A stretch of 64,000 bases of DNA from Chitinophagaceae bacterium. Lineage in GTDB: Bacteria > Bacteroidota > Bacteroidia > Chitinophagales > Chitinophagaceae. The translations under genes were made by a program, and so were the position numbers. Below are positions 28,046-37,954 of the stretch, piece after piece. Numbering within the stretch: position 1 is the first letter of the stretch; the number at the start of each line of letters is the position of its first letter. The notes beneath the pieces are model-generated. The model was given only the letters and a program-made list of their open reading frames with translations, did no database searches and was not told the DNA's origin. Location of the stretch: contig JADKJI010000014.1 in the NCBI GenBank assembly GCA_016721085.1, forward strand, positions 1-64,000. The letters run 5' to 3'.

Positions 28046-29236
28046 TTATTGCAGCGAAAACTCCCAGGTATCCTTATCCAGATAAGTAGATGATGAACCT
28101 GTTGTCAGGTAGCCTTTATTGCCGATAGCAAACCCTATTCCAGCAACTCTATTGAAGGGGTGAGAAGTTCTTTGCGTCCATGTGTTATTGGTTGGATCGA
28201 ATTCCCAGCATTCGTTCCCTGTTCCAGCAACAACATATGCTTTACCATTTATTGTAAAAGATGAGGAATAAAAATTTTTATTTCCGGGATAGTTAGAAAG
28301 GCTTTTCCAGCTGTCTGTAGTTGCTTCATATTCCCAAAAGCTGTTGGATGAAAATTCGGAAGCTCCCAAATATCCCTTGAACCGATTGAAAATGCATGTG
28401 GCATAATTAAAGATCCAAATGGTAACTCAGTTTTTGATGTCCATATATTAGTAGCAGGGTTATATTCCCACCAATCTGTAAGTAAACTGCTTCCTCCTGA
28501 AATAGGAACCTGACCTGTGCCGAAATATATCTTATCGTTTATTGAAAATCCAGCAGCATAAAAACGTCCTGCTCCCAGGAAAGTCAGCTTTCTTTGTCCA
28601 GGCATTACTGGAAGGATTATATTCCCATAAATCATTTTTAATAATACTGCCTGGTTCTGTACCACAAATTATATATCCTTTTCCTCCAGCAGCAACTGCT
28701 GTTGCCCTATTTAGACCAGGCCCAGGCAGATTTGCTTTTTTTGTCCAACTATTTGTTGAGGCATCATATTCATACAAGTCATTGTAAAATGGGCCATTAG
28801 AATCTCCAAGGCCAACATATGCTTTATTCCCGATTGTAAATGAAACAAGGTTAGCCCTGCCATCTCCCGGGAAATCAGATTTTCGGTTCCATATTCCTGA
28901 TAGCAATATGAAATCATTTGCCGTAAATACAGATTGTGATTTTACTCTAACTTCTATTTTGCCATTAGTAGCATTGGATGGCACCCTGACTATTAGTTTT
29001 GTATCTGAAAAGGATTCTATAGTGGCAGGTTTTCCACTGAAAAGAACAGTGCAGGCAGCTGAATCAGTTCCAAATCCGGTTCCGAGTATAGTAACTGGTG
29101 CACCAGCACCATCTTTCATTGGTGTAACTGAGTTTATTACTACAGGTGTTTCTGACGATTTTTTACAGGAAAAAAAGGTGATTACTGTTATGGTAAGCAA
29201 TAGGAGATGTCTCATAGAAATAGAGGTTGAAGGCAT
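28046..29236 (-). CDS. IPT/TIG plus kelch-repeat lipoprotein (two frameshifts)
   Basis: About 396 residues. Lipobox FFSCKKS (Cys near residue 24; a second ATG at 29215 would give a shorter leader). The IPT/TIG immunoglobulin-like domain covers about residues 35-110 (VTILGTGFGTDSAACTVLF). Kelch blades follow (LYEYDASTNSWTKKANLPG, DLWEYNPSSNAWTKKADFPG and later WEFDPTNNTWTQRTSHP). An extra G near 28575 (CCTGGGAGC) and a missing A near 28378 (TTCAAGGG) break the frame. Repairing both gives FPGAGRFYAAGFSI and GSKGYLGASEFS. The blades form a propeller probably used for carbohydrate or protein binding at the surface. Confidence 0.85.
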
Positions 29237-29401
29237 AATAAATGTACCTAAAAAATGGCTCTTCTAAAATTCATATTGAATAATCCTATTGGAGAACTAA
29301 CTTACTGAAAGAAAATTGGGAAGCAGGATGTATGCTTTTTTCTGATTAAAAATGTTCCTATAGCATTGAATTTTAATATTTTATTTCAATTAAAAAGCTA
29401 T

Positions 29402-30075
29402 ATGAATAGAAGTCTTCAAGGGCTGTTTTTCATTTTTGCCTTTCTTTTTGCTTGTGAGACAAAATCGTATGCACAATTGCCAAAAGAGTATAAGGGTAAG
29501 CCCTTCCGTGATTCTGTCTATAACAGAGGGCCTCAAATGATCCCTGGCAGAGTGGAACTGGCTTTTTATGATTTTGGTGGGGAAGGGGTGGCTTATCATG
29601 ATACCAGTCCTGAAAACGAAGGTTCGAAGTTGAACAGAACTGAAGGACACTGGCGGCCTGGCGTAACCGCATATACTGCATTCTTTCGCGAGAATGAGGG
29701 AGTGGATATTTCGTACACAAAAGACTGGGCCGATTTCAATCATCCCAATAAAGTGGATCCTGCAGTTAATCAATTGTATATCGGTTGGCAATCGGATGGT
29801 GAATGGACCAACTATACTGTATGGGTTAACAAGCCAGGCAAGTATCGGATTATAACAATCTATGGGTATCAGGATAATAAATCAGAATTGTGGTTGAATG
29901 GGAAGAAAGCCTGCCAGCTTTATCTTCCAGAAAATACCGGCAATTGGCATAATTGGACACAAGCAACGGTGGGGAGATTGTATTTCCAACAGCAGGATTG
30001 AATTTACTCACCCTGAAGTATAATAAAGGTTCCAATTTGGCTTTTCTGGATTTCTTGTTGGTGGAACCAAGATAG
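29402..30075 (+). CDS. Secreted CBM6-like carbohydrate-binding protein (frameshifted)
   Basis: About 224 residues from the ATG at 29402, with a signal peptide ending KSYAQ. The mature part is a jelly-roll resembling CBM6/CBM35: YDFGGEGVAYHDT, GWQSDGEWTNYTVWVNKPGKY (the WTNY sugar-binding aromatic region), SELWLNGK and a terminal strand. Near 29975, GGTGGGGAG has four G where five restore V-G-E-I-V-F-P-T-A-G-L-N. The frame then ends LLVEPR at 30075. Without repair an early stop appears at 29999. No catalytic domain is attached. Confidence 0.78.
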
Positions 30076-30113
30076 ATACAACCGTTTTTTTCTTATTTTT
30101 TGTGGTTTTTTTC

Positions 30114-30210
30114 CCACGAGGAGTCCATCTCCCGAGATGACATCTCGGGAGATGTCATCTCCCAGGTTGACTTCCCGGGAGAAGTCAACCCGGGAGAAGT
30201 CATCCTCCCC
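30114..30210. repeat. GATGTCATCTCC word repeat, copy 3, with two palindromes
   Basis: Contains two separate palindromes, one at 30127-30153 (CTCCCGAGATGACATCTCGG core) and one at 30165-30189 (GACTTCCCGGGAGAAGTC core). The second uses a variant word GAAGTCAACC. It lies between the CBM6-like gene and the TPR-thioredoxin gene, both on the plus strand. Confidence 0.88.
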
Positions 30211-30254
30211 AACCCCACAAAATCCCCTAACTTGTTCCCAAATAAGAGCTCCAA

Positions 30255-31777
30255 ATGATTAAACACCTTCTTTCTTCTCTCTCCTTATTTCTCCTGTTCA
30301 CTAATTCAACAATAGCTCAGGAAGGTGTTAAAAAGCCAGAATTGTCAGTTGCCGAATGTATAAGAATCATTGAATCATTTCCGGATAGCATTCCCGCTCA
30401 CGAAGCCTACATAAAAGCCCTGGGAGCGGATTCTGTAGTTGTAGAAAAACAATATATAACCTGGAGCCGGAAATTTCCAAATTCTTTCGGGCTTCATTTT
30501 GCATACGGACATGCATTAGCTGAGAATGAGAGTCCAAAAGCAAAGCCTTGGTTACTTAAAGCTGTTCTTATTAACCCAAAAGCAGCTGATGCTTTTTTTG
30601 ATCTGTCACTTGATGCAGACAGGTGGGGTGATTTTAAGGAATCTAATAATTACCTCTTAAAAGCCAGAGATGCTGATCCTGAAAATGCTGCCTATGCTTT
30701 TTATTACGCCAATAGTTTCAGTGATACCGATAAAGATGAGTATAGAAAGCAAAGTCTTGAAGTAGCCAATCGGTTTCCAAAATCAGAACGTGGCGCGCAA
30801 TCTTTGTATTGGTTGGCCTTTAAAGAAACTGATACTGTAAAAAAGATCGCTCTGTACGAACGGCTTCAAAAAGATTTTTTATCGGCTGACCTTAGATGGG
30901 CTGGATATGGTATGGAAAATTATTTTGATCTGCTTCTGATTGCAGACCCAGCAAAAGCAGTTTCTATCAGCCAACTGATGATTAAGCGAAGCAAGGATGA
31001 ATCAGGTAAGAAATCATGGACCAATAGCCTCGAAACTGCTCAGAATGTTAAGGATGCTAAAGTGCAACTTTCCAAAAGAATGCAGACAAAGCTGTAGCAA
31101 TTCTCGAAAAAACTTCTATCAAGAACTGGTCTATGTCCAAACCTGCCTCTGAAATTTTGAAGGCAGAAGCTCTCGATGCCTCAGGTAAAACAGCTGTGGC
31201 TTATGAGAAACTAAAATTATTTTATGCCAGCGAACCTGATCCAGCTTTATATAAACCATTGCTACAGTATGGCTCAAAACTAAATAAATCAATTGCTGAA
31301 ATTGATAAAGATATTTGGTTCGTTCGGGATACCATGTCAAAACCTGCCACTCCATTTGACCTTAAGAAATATATAGGTAATGGCTCTATATCCCTTGATG
31401 ATTGTAAAGGCAAAGTGGTTCTGATCACTTATTGGTTTCCCGGCTGCGGACCTTGTCGTGGAGAATTCCCCCACTTTGAAAATGTAGTTCGAAAGTTCAG
31501 GAATAAGGACTTTCTATACGTCGGGATAAACATAGTCCCAGAACAAAACGCCTATGTAGTCCCCTTCATGAAATCAAGTCATTACAGCTTTATTCCAATC
31601 GAAGATTTCCCTGATCGCAAAAAGGGCAATCTTGATAATAGGGGAGCTGCCCCTGTAAATTTCCTCCTCGACCAGAAAGGGAATATTGTTTTCTCCCGTT
31701 TCAGAACCAATGAACATAATGAGCAGGTTTTGGAAGAGATGATTTCGTCGCTGTTGAGGAGGGGGAATAAAAAGTAA
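30255..31777 (+). CDS. TPR and thioredoxin-like (TlpA-type) protein (frameshifted)
   Basis: About 507 residues with a signal peptide (ending STIAQ). Residues 25-280 are TPR-like helical repeats (SFGLHFAYGHALAENESPKA, AADAFFDLSLDADRWGDFKE). The C-terminal TlpA/AhpC-type thioredoxin domain has the redox motif GCGPCRGEFPHF and the cis-Pro region APVNFLLDQKGNIVFSRF. A missing A near 31080 (AAAAGAATGC) separates the halves; repair reads QLSKRNADKAVAILEKTS. It is a periplasmic thiol-disulfide protein, function unknown. The stop lies in an AAAAGT-word repeat. Confidence 0.87.
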
Positions 31778-31985
31778 AAAGTCAAAAGTCAAAAGTAAAA
31801 AGTCAAAAGTTGTAAGTTGTAAGTATTAAGTTAGAGTCTTCAACATTTAGAACCCGCAACTTACAACCCGTAACACGCAACCATAATTAAACCCGCGTCG
31901 CTGCGTCTCCGCGGTTATTGTATTGGCTGTTCATTTCCACATTTCCATATTTCCACATTTTCTCATATTTTCTCATTTTCACATC
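31774..31985. repeat. Mixed short-word repeat region between convergent genes
   Basis: From 31774 words AAAAAGTCAAAAGT repeat about five times and give way to GTTGTAAGTTGTAAG and ACTTACAACCCG. A half copy of the CGCAGAGACGCGGAG element is at 31895-31920 (TGCGTCTCCGCGG), followed by GGTTATTGTATTGGCT and a run of TTTCCACATTTCCA words to about 31985. The same GGTTATTGTATTGGCT flank follows the copy at 50844-50900. Confidence 0.8.
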
Positions 31986-32003
31986 TGAAATTCCCACACC
32001 GTC

Positions 32004-33812
32004 CTATACACCCCCTATCCTCTCCACATACCCCAAAAACGAATTATAAAACGGATCCGCTCCAATTGTAGCACTATCCCCAATAACAAAAAGCTGCTCT
32101 TTAGCCCTCGTTATTGCCACATTCATCCTTCGGTAATCTTTTAAGAACCCTATGATGCCATCGTCATTGCTTCTTACCAAAGAAAGTATAATTGTTTCTT
32201 TTTCCTGTCCCTGGAAACTATCGATGGTGCTTATCCGCATTTCTCTTGGCAATACTTCCCGCGCTGCAGCTACTTGTCCTGAATAGGGTGAAATGAAGGC
32301 TGTGGGTTTTGGATTCAGGGTTTCAGTTTCCATTAGTTTTAGTACTATATCCAATTCCCCCTTATTCTGTAAACTCATTCCATCATTTCCTTGTACTTCC
32401 TGGTAGCCTGATCCTGCTGTATCAATGAATGTGATATGTTGTCCGGTATTTGTTAGATGTGATGCTGATAAAAGCAATCCTTCATAAAAATAATCGCTAG
32501 AGAATCCGGCAATCGACTCCCTCATTCGGTACTGGGTATTTAACAGATAAACGTTTTTCAGTGATTGGATGGCTACTTCAAGAATAGATCGGTTGAAACC
32601 CTTTCTTAAAGCTTCCTCACTCAATACTGTTGGTGGTAATTGTAAGTGATCGCCAGCCAGTACAATTTTCTGGGCCAATGGGAACAAACACCAGGCAAGG
32701 GGTTCAATGCATTGTCCCGCTTCATCTATAACCAGACTGTCAAATTTCAACTGACTTGTCTTTGCATCATATAAACCAATGGGTGTACCTGCAATAACAT
32801 CCGCTTCTGTATATAACTTCTCTTCATTATATGCCTGAAGCTTTTTTATCTCGGCTCTTATGCTTTTTACTTCCTTGAATAAGAGATTTCGTTGTTCCCT
32901 TTCAGCTTTTCCGAAACTTCGCTTATATTTTAATGCCATTTTACGGAATTCCTCCGCCCGCATCTTGAGTTGCTTTATCTCTTTCTGCTGTTTACTGTTC
33001 GATAATTTGCCCTCTGGAGTATAAGGAAATACTTCTTCATCTGCCTTGCTTGAATTGCCTACTCTTAAAACCTTTACCCCTGCAGTTATCAATCCTCGAA
33101 CAATAGTATCTACTGCAGTATTGCTTGGCGCAGAAACCAGGATTTTCTCTCCTTGCTTTATCAACTGAGTTATAGCTTCAATGAGTGTGGTGGTTTTTCC
33201 GGTGCCTGGTGGACCATGAACTATAACAATGGAATCATTTTGAACCACGGCCTTTACTGCCTGCTGCTGGCTTTCATTCAATCGGTTATTGCGAAAAGCC
33301 AGATCAATATTTTTAAGTGATTTTCCTGACGATTCCTTACCCTCATGAAGTTGTTCGAAGAGTTGGAGCTGGTTTTTATTTGCTTCCAGTTCATTCAACA
33401 CTGTCTTCATTATTTGGGTGGTGCGTTGGTCTGGTGCCAACTTGATACCTACTCCGTTTTCTTCAATCCAATCAGGGAAATCAGGAGCAAAAAGGCGGAA
33501 CTCACCAGATTTTCCATCCAGACTCAGTAAAATACCCTTTATCGGCTCTTCACCAGTAATAAAACACTCAATTGCGGCACCATCTTTGAATAAATTGGTT
33601 TCTGGTGGAAAAGCCAGCCGGAAGCTGATTTCGGGGTAATCGGCATAACCGAAATTCTTTCGGGTAACGATTAGCGGATGCAGTGCTAATCCCTCTGCTT
33701 TTAGGTTCTTTAGCGTATGCTGTTGGTCTAGACTAAATCGCTTTACCTGCTCTTTTTCTTCCAGATCTATACAGGCCAATAATTCCAGGAGATGCTTGTG
33801 CGTTGCTGGCAT
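32004..33812 (-). CDS. Superfamily 1 (UPF1/IGHMBP2-like) AAA helicase
   Basis: 602 residues. N-terminal beta-barrel-like region (residues 1-180), then RecA1 with Walker A GPPGTGKTTTL (about residue 200), DTIVRGL, the DEAG box LVIDEAGQCIEPL, and motif III LAGDHLQLPPTV. RecA2 has NTQYRMRESI, STIDSFQGQEKETIILSLV and NVAITRAK. This is the layout of IGHMBP2/DNA2-type helicases, which unwind DNA or RNA 5' to 3'. No nuclease domain. The start is the ATG at 33812. It is convergent with the TPR protein and divergent from the ion-channel gene. Confidence 0.92.
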   Translation of the reverse strand: MPATHKHLLELLACIDLEEKEQVKRFSLDQQHTLKNLKAEGLALHPLIVTRKNFGYADYPEISFRLAFPPETNLFKDGAAIECFITGEEPIKGILLSLDGKSGEFRLFAPDFPDWIEENGVGIKLAPDQRTTQIMKTVLNELEANKNQLQLFEQLHEGKESSGKSLKNIDLAFRNNRLNESQQQAVKAVVQNDSIVIVHGPPGTGKTTTLIEAITQLIKQGEKILVSAPSNTAVDTIVRGLITAGVKVLRVGNSSKADEEVFPYTPEGKLSNSKQQKEIKQLKMRAEEFRKMALKYKRSFGKAEREQRNLLFKEVKSIRAEIKKLQAYNEEKLYTEADVIAGTPIGLYDAKTSQLKFDSLVIDEAGQCIEPLAWCLFPLAQKIVLAGDHLQLPPTVLSEEALRKGFNRSILEVAIQSLKNVYLLNTQYRMRESIAGFSSDYFYEGLLLSASHLTNTGQHITFIDTAGSGYQEVQGNDGMSLQNKGELDIVLKLMETETLNPKPTAFISPYSGQVAAAREVLPREMRISTIDSFQGQEKETIILSLVRSNDDGIIGFLKDYRRMNVAITRAKEQLFVIGDSATIGADPFYNSFLGYVERIGGV

Positions 33813-33860
33813 TTTGTGAAAATAGGGTGGTTGGGAGGAATAAAAAAATAATAGCTGTGT

Positions 33861-33896
33861 AGTCCGGAAGTCAGGAAGTCCGGAAGACCGAAAGAA
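33861..33896. repeat. GTCCGGAAGTC word repeat
   Basis: Short array AGTCCGGAAGTCAGGAAGTC and AGACCGAAAG between the divergent helicase and channel genes. Longer arrays of the same words are at 53091-53175, 53311-53430 and 62457-62805. Confidence 0.75.
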
Positions 33897-33909
33897 ATTC
33901 AGTTAATAC

Positions 33910-33940
33910 TTGTCGTTTAGAATATGGTGCAGTATCTTTC
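33910..33940 (+). promoter_or_regulatory. Candidate Bacteroidota promoter of the ion-channel gene
   Basis: TTG at 33910-33912 and TATCTTTC at 33933-33940 are separated by 20 nt. This matches the -33 TTG and -7 TAnnTTTG arrangement with one mismatch. It is placed about 20 nt before the GTG start of the channel gene. Confidence 0.45.
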
Positions 33941-33961
33941 AAAAAGCTAATCTCAATAATT

Positions 33962-34930
33962 GTGAAAAAGACCATTACTTCCTTCATTGTTTCTCTTGCA
34001 TTACTTTTTGGCTTTGTATTCAACTCTGTTGCTCAAGACCAGGCGCCTGATACTGTCAAAGTCGGTATTTATATAGTAAGCATCCATAACGTTGATTTTA
34101 AGCAAAAGGAGTTTACTGCCAATTTCTGGATATGGTTGAAGTATAAAAGACGTGATTTTAATTTCTACGATAATCTGGAAGTGCCTCAGGCAAAAACTGT
34201 CGATAAATCATTTTTTACCATCGATAGCTCTGGTGAAGTGATTTCGATGCAAATGAAATTGCAATGTGTGATGAAGGATTCCTGGAAGATCGATAAATTT
34301 CCTTTTGACCGTCAAACTCTTCGACTCTCCATAGAAAACTCACAGTTTGATTCACGCAGTCTGATATTTGTTCCTGATACTGTTGGACAACATTATGACC
34401 CCAGATTTACTTTAAGGGGTTGGACTATCGATAGCTGTATCATTGGCACCGGTGTAAAAGCATATGAAACATCCTTTGGTGACGAAAGTCTTGCTAAACC
34501 ACATGTTGAATACAGTGCCTTCAGGGTTAGATTGAGTATTCTCAGGGATGCAGAAGGCCTTTTCTGGAAGATGTTCCTGGGTATGTATATCTCCTTCCTG
34601 ATAGCATTCATCTGCTTCTTCATTCATGCTGATAGTATGGATTCTCGTTTTGGGTTAAGTGTTGGGGCTTTGTTTGCTGTTGTTGGTAATAAATGTATAA
34701 TAGATTCATCCCTTCCAGAATCAACTACTTTTACATTGGTGGATACACTTCATGGGTTGACCTTGTTTTGCATTTTCATTGTAATTACGGGTACTGTGTA
34801 TTCTTTGAGTCTTATAAAAAAGGGAAAATACAAACAATCGATACGCTTCGATATGATTATGGCGATAGCCATGCTTATCTTATATGTTTTTCTTAACTAC
34901 TTTTTCATTTCATTGTCTGAATCTGCTTGA
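33962..34930 (+). CDS. Pentameric ligand-gated ion channel (Cys-loop superfamily) homologue
   Basis: 322 residues from a GTG at 33962. Signal peptide 1-24 (ending SVAQ), an extracellular beta-sandwich of about 175 residues, then four membrane helices: TM1 201-221, TM2 229-250, TM3 258-282, TM4 297-318. The landmark FPFDRQ (113-118) before the loop is diagnostic of pLGICs. The Cys pair of animal receptors is absent, as in prokaryotic members. TM2 starts RFGLSVGALFAVVGNK, without the usual ring of polar residues typical of cation channels, so ion selectivity is open. The ligand is unknown. It is transcribed alone. Confidence 0.9.
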   Translation: MKKTITSFIVSLALLFGFVFNSVAQDQAPDTVKVGIYIVSIHNVDFKQKEFTANFWIWLKYKRRDFNFYDNLEVPQAKTVDKSFFTIDSSGEVISMQMKLQCVMKDSWKIDKFPFDRQTLRLSIENSQFDSRSLIFVPDTVGQHYDPRFTLRGWTIDSCIIGTGVKAYETSFGDESLAKPHVEYSAFRVRLSILRDAEGLFWKMFLGMYISFLIAFICFFIHADSMDSRFGLSVGALFAVVGNKCIIDSSLPESTTFTLVDTLHGLTLFCIFIVITGTVYSLSLIKKGKYKQSIRFDMIMAIAMLILYVFLNYFFISLSESA

Positions 34931-35055
34931 TTTCCCGTTTTGGATGTCCCATTTAACTCTTAATCGAATGGGAGTGGATTAGGACATAAGTATTACTGAT
35001 TATTGTCATTGTATCAGCGAATTCGGGTGTCATACCTTGCTTAAAATGAAAAGGT

Positions 35056-35862
35056 ATGAAACCGCTTAATGTAACTTTCTTTCACATTTGTGGGAAGTTG
35101 CTGGGATTGCTCTGTATACTTTTCTCCCAATCCTGCTCTCTTGAAAATTTCCCTCAACCATTACCAATAGATGTAAAGGATGAAGCCAGATTTCCAGAAA
35201 TCCTCCAGGGACAATGGCTTACAACAGAAGATAGCAACTATGTGTTTATAGGGAAGAAGTATTTAATATTTACAGATAATATCCGACCCGCAAAAGTTGT
35301 AAAAGGAGTTTGGCCAAAGATTTTGGGGATTGGGAAACTAAAAGAGTTAGGCTATGGGTATGAATCAGAAAGATACCAGCACTATGATTCCACATACCAG
35401 CCAATTGACACAGCAAGAAACTATATTATTACAAAAGAAGCGATCTATGAAGTCAGGGGAGGAGGTATGCTTTCAATGGGATATCCTTATAGAGAAAATT
35501 CAGATACACTTGAATTTCTGAAAAAGGATTCTGTATGGTTCGACCTGGGAAGGAATATGTCTATTAAGCAATTGGGGAAGGGGTTGTATGCACTTAATAT
35601 AAATAATACCATCCTGGCTCAGGAAAGTAATTGGTGGCAACTGACCTTGATAGAAATAGTTGATAAGGATACTGTAAAGTGTTGGGGTGTGTCAGAAAAA
35701 ATGAAAGACTCTCCTTCATTTATCTATTATTTTGAAGAGAAGTATTTTTCTTCTGCATATTATGAATGTTACTGGACAGCAAAAGATATCAGAAGGCTGA
35801 TGGCTGATAGCAGCTTTGATGTAAAAGCCATATTTGTAAAGGAAGGCATTCCTTCAAAATAA
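35056..35862 (+). CDS. Lipoprotein of unknown function
   Basis: 268 residues, lipobox FSQSC (Cys at about 27). The mature region has FPEILQGQWLTTEDSNYVFIG, the type of small beta-barrel strand-turn opening seen in many Bacteroidota lipoproteins. It continues with LGRNMSIKQLGKGLYALNIN and WWQLTLIEIVDKDTV, ending in KAIFVKEGIPSK. No catalytic motif is recognised. It converges on the SGNH gene with 26 nt between stops. Confidence 0.75.
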   Translation: MKPLNVTFFHICGKLLGLLCILFSQSCSLENFPQPLPIDVKDEARFPEILQGQWLTTEDSNYVFIGKKYLIFTDNIRPAKVVKGVWPKILGIGKLKELGYGYESERYQHYDSTYQPIDTARNYIITKEAIYEVRGGGMLSMGYPYRENSDTLEFLKKDSVWFDLGRNMSIKQLGKGLYALNINNTILAQESNWWQLTLIEIVDKDTVKCWGVSEKMKDSPSFIYYFEEKYFSSAYYECYWTAKDIRRLMADSSFDVKAIFVKEGIPSK

Positions 35863-35888
35863 CCTTTGTATATAGTATATTTTCAAAC

Positions 35889-36584
35889 TTATTTTAAAGT
35901 GCCAAGAATTAATGGGCCAAGCCGCTCGGCCCATTTTTTATACTCAATTCCCGAAGGGTGTAAGCCATCTGCAGCTAATAGGTTCCGGTTTGTTTTCGCT
36001 TCTCGAGTGGATTCAGTAATGTCAAGATAATTGCATTTATATAGATTAGTTACTTCACGGTTTATATTATTGAATAAGTCAATTTCCTTTCTGATTTTAG
36101 CAGTATCATTGAAAGCTGCAAAAGGAGTAACGCTATAATCAGGAATGGATAAGACAAATACGTGGTCTTTATCTCCTTTTGCAATGGCAATAGCTTTTTC
36201 CAGAATAAAACTGAATTTTTGGCGATAACCAGTAGTGTCATGTGTTTGATACTGATCGTTTACACCAATGAGTAAGCTCACTATATCATATTGTGATGGG
36301 TTACGGCTGATTACATTATTTGTTAGTACGCCTGTTGTCCATCCTGTTGTAGCTATATAATCCGGTATAGTTACTGCCTTCCCATTTTGAGCTAACCATA
36401 GTGCTGTCTGATAGGGGAATCGCTCAATTTCAGTAACGCCCTGTCCAATTGTATAGGAGTCACCTAAGGCCAGCCATGTTTTCCCAGATGGAACAGGGTC
36501 TACTGGAAGAACAGGAGGAATATTGCTTGTATTTTTTTGACAGGCAAGTATTAAAAAGCCAAGAAATAGTGACTTTACTGTCAT
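35889..36584 (-). CDS. SGNH/GDSL hydrolase lipoprotein
   Basis: 231 residues. A short signal with CQ lipobox (ILACQ, near residue 15). Block I is WLALGDSYTIGQGV, with the nucleophile Ser in GDSYT. Block III is LLIGVNDQYQ (GxND) and block V DGLHPSG, giving the catalytic Asp and His. Family members are esterases or lipases, often deacetylating sugars. The substrate is unknown. No partner gene in the immediate neighbourhood. Confidence 0.88.
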   Translation of the reverse strand: MTVKSLFLGFLILACQKNTSNIPPVLPVDPVPSGKTWLALGDSYTIGQGVTEIERFPYQTALWLAQNGKAVTIPDYIATTGWTTGVLTNNVISRNPSQYDIVSLLIGVNDQYQTHDTTGYRQKFSFILEKAIAIAKGDKDHVFVLSIPDYSVTPFAAFNDTAKIRKEIDLFNNINREVTNLYKCNYLDITESTREAKTNRNLLAADGLHPSGIEYKKWAERLGPLILGTLK

Positions 36585-36690
36585 AATTATAATTACATAC
36601 GAAAAATAAAAATGTTTGGTTTAAACCTTTCAAACTAGAAAAAGTCTAAAATAGACTCTAAGCCCATTTTTATTTATTAAATGATTTTTA

Positions 36691-37263
36691 ATGCATCTTT
36701 CCCGAACCACCAAGACCTTGCTACTTGGTGCAAATATCTGGTATTTTGGAGAGGGTATGCTGGGGCCGTTACTGGCCATTTTTACTGAAAAGATAGGTGG
36801 GGATATTCTTGATATTACGGGAGCTTGGGCGTCATTTCTTATAGTGACCGGACTGGTTTATATTTTGGTTGGGAAACTGGTTAATGGAAGACCCTATAAA
36901 GCCAAAGTGATGGTGGCAGGGTATGCCTTGAATGCATTATTTACCTTCTGTTATATTTTCGTTTCCAATACCTGGCAACTGTTTTTTGTTCAAGCAGGGT
37001 TAGGTATTGCTGAAGCAATGGGTACACCAACCTGGGATGCACTATATGCAAAGAATGTAGACAGCACTAATGATACTTACGCATGGGGATTGGCAAGTGG
37101 ACAAAGCCAGATAGTGACAGGAATAGCGATAATTGGCGGCGGATTAATTGCGAATTACCTTTCGTTTAATGTACTTTTTTTTATTATGGGATGTATTCAG
37201 GTTATAGCTACAATCATTCAAGCACAAATACTTCTTTATAAAACCGAATCCAGTTCAATCTGA
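36691..37263 (+). CDS. Half-size MFS-like membrane protein
   Basis: 190 residues with six predicted membrane helices, about half of a standard 12-helix MFS transporter. The sequence resembles one MFS half: NIWYFGEGMLGPLLAIF, GPLLAIFTEKIGGDILDITG, YIFVSNTWQLFFVQ and GLGIAEAMGTPTWDALYAK. The ATG at 36691 follows A+T-rich non-coding DNA and the stop is followed directly by a hairpin, so I see no sign of a broken second half. It may work as a homodimer, or be a truncated relic. Confidence 0.8.
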   Translation: MHLSRTTKTLLLGANIWYFGEGMLGPLLAIFTEKIGGDILDITGAWASFLIVTGLVYILVGKLVNGRPYKAKVMVAGYALNALFTFCYIFVSNTWQLFFVQAGLGIAEAMGTPTWDALYAKNVDSTNDTYAWGLASGQSQIVTGIAIIGGGLIANYLSFNVLFFIMGCIQVIATIIQAQILLYKTESSSI

Positions 37264-37279
37264 CTATAGGATACAAAAA

Positions 37280-37303
37280 AATGGCCAACAGATGTTGGCC
37301 ATT
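37280..37303. terminator. Hairpin terminator between convergent genes
   Basis: AATGGCCAACA and TGTTGGCCATT pair perfectly around the two-base loop GA, with A runs upstream (37275-37280). It separates the convergent MFS-like and beta-barrel genes. Confidence 0.75.
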
Positions 37304-37322
37304 GTAAGAATCAGAGATTAGG

Positions 37323-37905
37323 CTATTTGTGGCTAAATTGATACAACACTCCAAATTGGAATCCGCGATTCATTGAGTTAATGGATCCGTTTTCATTAAT
37401 ATTACTTAATCCAAGATTATATCTTGCATCTACGCCCAATCCCGTTTTGGGTATAATATAACCCAGACCCATTGCTACCCCCAGGTCGGTACTCTTTAAA
37501 TTACTTTTGATATCTATATCATTATCATTTGTTTCAGTCTTTTGCATTTAACAAGAACCCGATTTGAGGACCTACTGCCATACGGAACCCATTATCAAAC
37601 ATATATTGAAGTAAGAGCGGGACATTTATATACCCAAGCTTTACATTTACAGTTTCTCCCAAAAAATCATACTTAGCTCCCTGAGCAGAATAGACAACCT
37701 CAGGCTGCAATGCTAAATGTCGTGTTAAATGAATATGTCCTAATAAACCAACATGGAAACCTGTAAGGTTATCGTATTTGGCTCCATTATCATTATATAT
37801 ATTGTAAAGGTTCAGTCCACCTTTAATACCCACATTAAGATTTTGCGAGCTTAAAGTAGGGAGGATACATAACGAAAGGAATGCTAATAATACTAATGAT
37901 TTCAT
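37323..37905 (-). CDS. Porin-family outer-membrane beta-barrel protein (frameshifted)
   Basis: About 193 residues from the ATG at 37905 with a signal peptide ending TLSSQ. Barrel strands include VGIKGGLNLYNIY, LTGFHVGLLGHIHL, LALQPEVVYSAQGAKY and the terminal strand GFQFGVLYQFSHK. An extra A near 37545 (GCAAAAGAC for GCAAAGAC) shifts the frame; correction gives LNAKTETNDND. It belongs to the same family as the gene at 6879-7457. The end lies beside the hairpin terminator. Confidence 0.85.
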
Positions 37906-37954
37906 AATAAATAATTTACTTTCTTTTGTGATTTGCTTTTTTAATTGACGAAAA

